A stretch of DNA of 64,000 bases from Cichorium intybus (Eukaryota; Streptophyta; Magnoliopsida; Asterales; Asteraceae), in NCBI GenBank assembly GCA_023525715.1, contig CM042014.1:17488563-17552562 (forward strand), written 5' to 3'. A program made the translations under genes and the position numbers. Of the stretch, positions 61,397 to 64,000 are shown one piece after another. Position 1 is the first letter of the stretch; each line of letters begins with the position of its first letter. The notes beneath the pieces were generated by a model that saw only the letters and a list, made by a program, of their open reading frames with translations, had not been told where the DNA came from and searched no databases.

Positions 61397-62128
61397 GACT
61401 ATGTTTGACACGCCACATCTGACTTCTAAGGTAGTTTTTTTGAGTTTTTTTTACTTTACATTTTTGACGGACCAAAACTAGCTTATAAACCAACATATAA
61501 GCTAGCGTTTTAAAATGCTACTACGAATAACGTTTAAAGTAACTTTTTCAAATATTCCAAATTTATCCTTCAATATACTACGTACTACACGTATTGATAA
61601 ATCATTTATCTTCAAATTTGATTTTCATTTTCCTCCAAATGTGACTACTAGGATATAAACACCAACTCCCTCCAAATCGCAAAGCATTTCCTCCGTCATC
61701 GATTTCTATAAATTAGATCGATTTTCTAAAACTAGCATCATACATTTAGAAGAACAAAACAATCATTCAATATCTAGTCATACGAACATTCAAGAGGCAC
61801 CTCACGAGATGCGAGAACTTCGTGATAATATTGCGAATATGATATGGGATGCAAAAAAATTAAATTAAAATCAGAAAACTTTTATTTAGTATTTACTTTA
61901 ATTTAATGTATTATTTTTTTTCTTATAATATTGGATTAATTTTGTGCATGCCTTTTTATGTCATTTTACGATTTCCAGCTAGTTTTATTAGTTAGTTTTT
62001 ACCAAACGTCATTTATTATCAGCTAGTTTTTCAGTTCAGCTTGTTTTTCAGTTAGTCGCTAGTTTTCTAGCTACCAACTAATTTTTCAGCTAGCAACTAG
62101 TTTTTCAGTTGGTCTGTCAAACATAGCC
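61397..62128 (+). mobile_element. PIF/Harbinger deletion derivative, 732 bp
   Basis: Ends GACTATGTTTGACA and, on the other strand, GGCTATGTTTGACA; TSD TAA at 61394-61396 and 62129-62131. It keeps the last 61 codons of a transposase, followed by repeated CAGCTAGTTTTTCAG words near the right end. Confidence 0.85.
61683..61868 (+). pseudogene. Harbinger transposase C-terminal fragment
   Basis: An open frame of 61 codons ending in TAA at 61866-61868. The final segment MRELRDNIANMIWDAK resembles the extreme C-terminus of plant Harbinger/ALP1-like nucleases (xLRDxIAxxMW). The catalytic DDE core is absent, deleted together with the rest of the element. It has no start codon in a plausible context. 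Confidence 0.6.
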
Positions 62129-62131
62129 TAA

Positions 62132-62486
62132 GGGCGTGTTTGGCGAGGAGCATTTCGGAGCATTTGAGAGCTTCTAGCTTCTAGCTTTTAGTAAAAAACT
62201 CTAATAAAAACTAAAAGCTTCGTTCGGTGGCACAAACTTGAAAATTTTATTTTAAACAAAACGCTACTATTTTAAATGCTAGTAAAAGTAGCGTTTAACA
62301 AAAAGAACCTACCAATTATACCACAAATTACTAGAGTACCATTAAACAAAACGCTTCTATTTTAAACGAATGTCCTTTTATGTAACTTTACATATTTTAA
62401 AAACTTCCAGCTACATTTGCCGAACAGTCATATACAAACTAAAAACTCCAACTTCCAGCTACCAGGTAGTTGTGTCAACCACTCCC
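62132..62486. mobile_element. Tourist-type (PIF/Harbinger) MITE, 355 bp
   Basis: Ends GGGCGTGTTTGGC and, on the other strand, GGGAGTGGTTGAC; TSD TAA at 62129-62131 and 62487-62489. Its left TSD is also the right TSD of the neighbouring element, so the two lie back to back. The interior has TAGCTTCTAGCTTTTAG and AAAACGCT words. Confidence 0.75.
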
Positions 62487-62489
62487 TAA

Positions 62490-62811
62490 ATGGAGCGGGT
62501 ACACCGCATACCACAGGGTCCTACGTGGACTAATTTACTCGTGCGGGTAAACCGCCCCACTTGGTGGGAGTGGTGAGGGCTTTTTGTTGGTGCGGGTTTT
62601 TCCTCACATGCGAAAAAACTTTCTACTACACACATAACATATATACATATACATATTTGTATGTATATAAGTGCGGTATGGTGAGTGGTAATCATTTCCA
62701 ATATTAAAAGGTGAGGGGTTTGTGATGTGCCGCACACGTGACAATAAAAAAAGTCAATGATTGTGAGGGGTTTTATAAACCCACTCTGCTTGGTCTTATA
62801 GCCACGACATG
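62490..62811. other. unclassified short-repeat DNA
   Basis: Contains GGAGCGGGTACACCGCATACCAC and GTGAGGGGTTTTATAAACCC words that look like MITE DNA. I cannot define both ends. The minus-strand frame across it is spurious. Confidence 0.35.
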
Positions 62812-63922
62812 TAGGGGTGCGAGAAAAAACCATAACCGAATAACCCGCCCGAACCAAATAAGAAACGGGTTAAACAGTTCGGGTTATTCGGGTTTCGGGT
62901 GGCTTAATCGGGTATACCCAAATCATTTAAGATTATGTAGTTCGGTTATCGGTTAAGGTAGTGGATTTTCTGGTTACCCGAATAAGACTTCTAAATAAAA
63001 AAATAATAAATATATTTACTTATTTAGTTTGAATCAGCTTTGAAGTTTCACCATGGGGCAAGGGTATGTATTGTCCAAATCATGAAATCAGTCCACAGAC
63101 CACATTCCATTTCCACCCTAATTCTAAATGCGTAAGTCGTAACATATCTCTTTCAAGTTTCAAGTCGGCAGTCGCCGTTTATCTCTCTCGACACTCGACT
63201 CTCGCAAGTCGCAACTCGACGCCACCGGCGACTGGCTCCACGCCTCCACCGGAGTACCGCACCTGCACCACCGCTTCACCCTCCGCTCCACCCTCCGGCG
63301 ACTGGCTCAAGTAGGCAAGAACACTCGAGTACTCGACTCTTGATCTTGAAGCCTCGCCTCCACTCGATTTCAGATTGACAGAAGATTGCGCACATAGACT
63401 CGATTTCTGAAGCTGCATCTACACGGTTTTGAATGTCTGAAGTTCCATCTTCTTTTCTAATTTTGAATGTCAAAGCATAGAATCGATTTTTGTAATGGCT
63501 GAAGCATAGACTCGATTTCTGAAGCATAGACTTTTAGCTGTTAGTTTCAACAATCGATTTCATATTTCAGCATCGATTTCAGATTGAAGCATCAATTTCA
63601 TATTGAAGATCGATTTTGCTGTTACTGTACCTGTAATTTATTCGATTTCAGCAGTCAATTTTGTTTTGTTGTTTCTTTATTCTTTATGTTTCTGAAAAAT
63701 TTGACGATTTCAGCAATATGAACTCGACATTCGGATGGTTTCTGAAGTCGATACTCAGCAATGGAAGAATGGAACCCAAATAACCCAAACAACCCAAACC
63801 GAATTACCCGTAACCGTATAACCCGAAACCGAATAACCCGAACCTTATACGGTTCGGTTTTGGTAATAACCTAATAACCCGTACCCGTATAACCCGAAAA
63901 CTGATTAACCCGCCCAAATAAC
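62812..63922 (+). mobile_element. hAT-like element, 5' part, cut by an LTR at 63923
   Basis: Starts TAGGGGTGCGAGAAAAAACC with CGGGTTATTCGGGTTTCGGG subterminal words. The inverted set (AACCCGAAACCGAATAACCC) reappears at 63780-63920, so the right end should lie just past the inserted LTR, outside the window. The middle (63100-63700) is leader-like, with ATCGATTTCAG repeats. No transposase domain is visible. Confidence 0.6.
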
Positions 63923-64000
63923 TGTAAGGTTTTTATGCAATCTATGAACTAAAATCCTAAGTTCACATGCAACCTATAAAGGATCTATGTTTTCTATCTT
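63923..64000. mobile_element. start of a copia-type LTR, cut by the window end
   Basis: TGTAAGGTTTTTATGCAATC followed by ATGAAC, AAGTTCACATGCAACC and GATCTATGTTTTCT. It aligns with the first 80 bp of the LTR at 16107 (TGAAGGGTTTCTATGCAATC) at moderate identity, so it is a related but not identical family. Confidence 0.75.

Noticed and set aside
62486..62857. 123-codon minus-strand ORF
   Set aside because: Spans MITE DNA and the start of a hAT element; no domain.

Overview
This is a stretch of plant nuclear chromosome, AT-rich and dominated by transposable elements. It holds one clearly functional host gene, the chloroplast Rubisco assembly chaperone RAF1 (40743-42071). The window points to a eudicot. 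Evidence is the RAF1 protein, plant-type Ty1-copia, Ty3-gypsy, PIF/Harbinger, hAT, Mutator-like and Helitron elements, and PBS sequences matching plant tRNAs. Asteraceae is possible from the flavour of the repeats, but I cannot prove it.

Layout. 1-2.1 kb: short repeats, an LTR fragment and a tRNA-derived SINE-like unit between (TA)n arrays. 2.1-12.2 kb: an Athila-like Ty3-gypsy element that keeps only gag and protease, has a long non-coding 3' half, and has a 5' end rearranged by a 2.5 kb duplication carrying a broken Helitron. 12.8-14.0 kb: the intact copy of that Helitron. 15.7-25.1 kb: a PIF/Harbinger element (TSD TAA) that codes only for the MYB/SANT-like accessory protein. A young Ty1-copia element (16107-23764, 771 bp LTRs with 7 differences) has inserted inside that ORF. 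25.7-34.4 kb: a row of four TIR elements, each sitting between (TA)n microsatellites and carrying its own short palindromic motif. 34.6-40.5 kb: a Mutator-like element with about 115 bp TIRs that encloses degraded fragments of two host genes, an RHM-type rhamnose synthase and a JmjC histone demethylase. It ends 26 bp upstream of the RAF1 TATA box. 40.6-42.3 kb: RAF1. 42.5-44.3 kb: MITEs and hAT relics. 44.4-54.5 kb: two chromodomain-type Ty3-gypsy elements fused head to tail on the minus strand, with unlike LTRs at the two ends. 54.5-57.3 kb: another TIR element and a small Helitron, again bracketed by (TA)n arrays. 57.6-64.0 kb: a hAT element with a perfect 8 bp TSD, three Harbinger/Tourist elements with TAA TSDs, a second SINE-like unit between (TA)n arrays, and a hAT-like element cut at the window end by another copia-type LTR.

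The most unusual theme is that (TA)n arrays serve as repeated integration sites. Five TIR elements, two SINE-like units and one or two Helitrons begin and end in long (TA)n tracts. Three of the TIR elements share related terminal motifs (GGTGAGGAC...GCGAGGAC), and several carry dense, element-specific palindromes. The second theme is layered insertion (copia in Harbinger in AT-rich DNA), which gives a relative chronology. All calls come from reading the sequence. Family assignments are from recall of motifs, not from searches.
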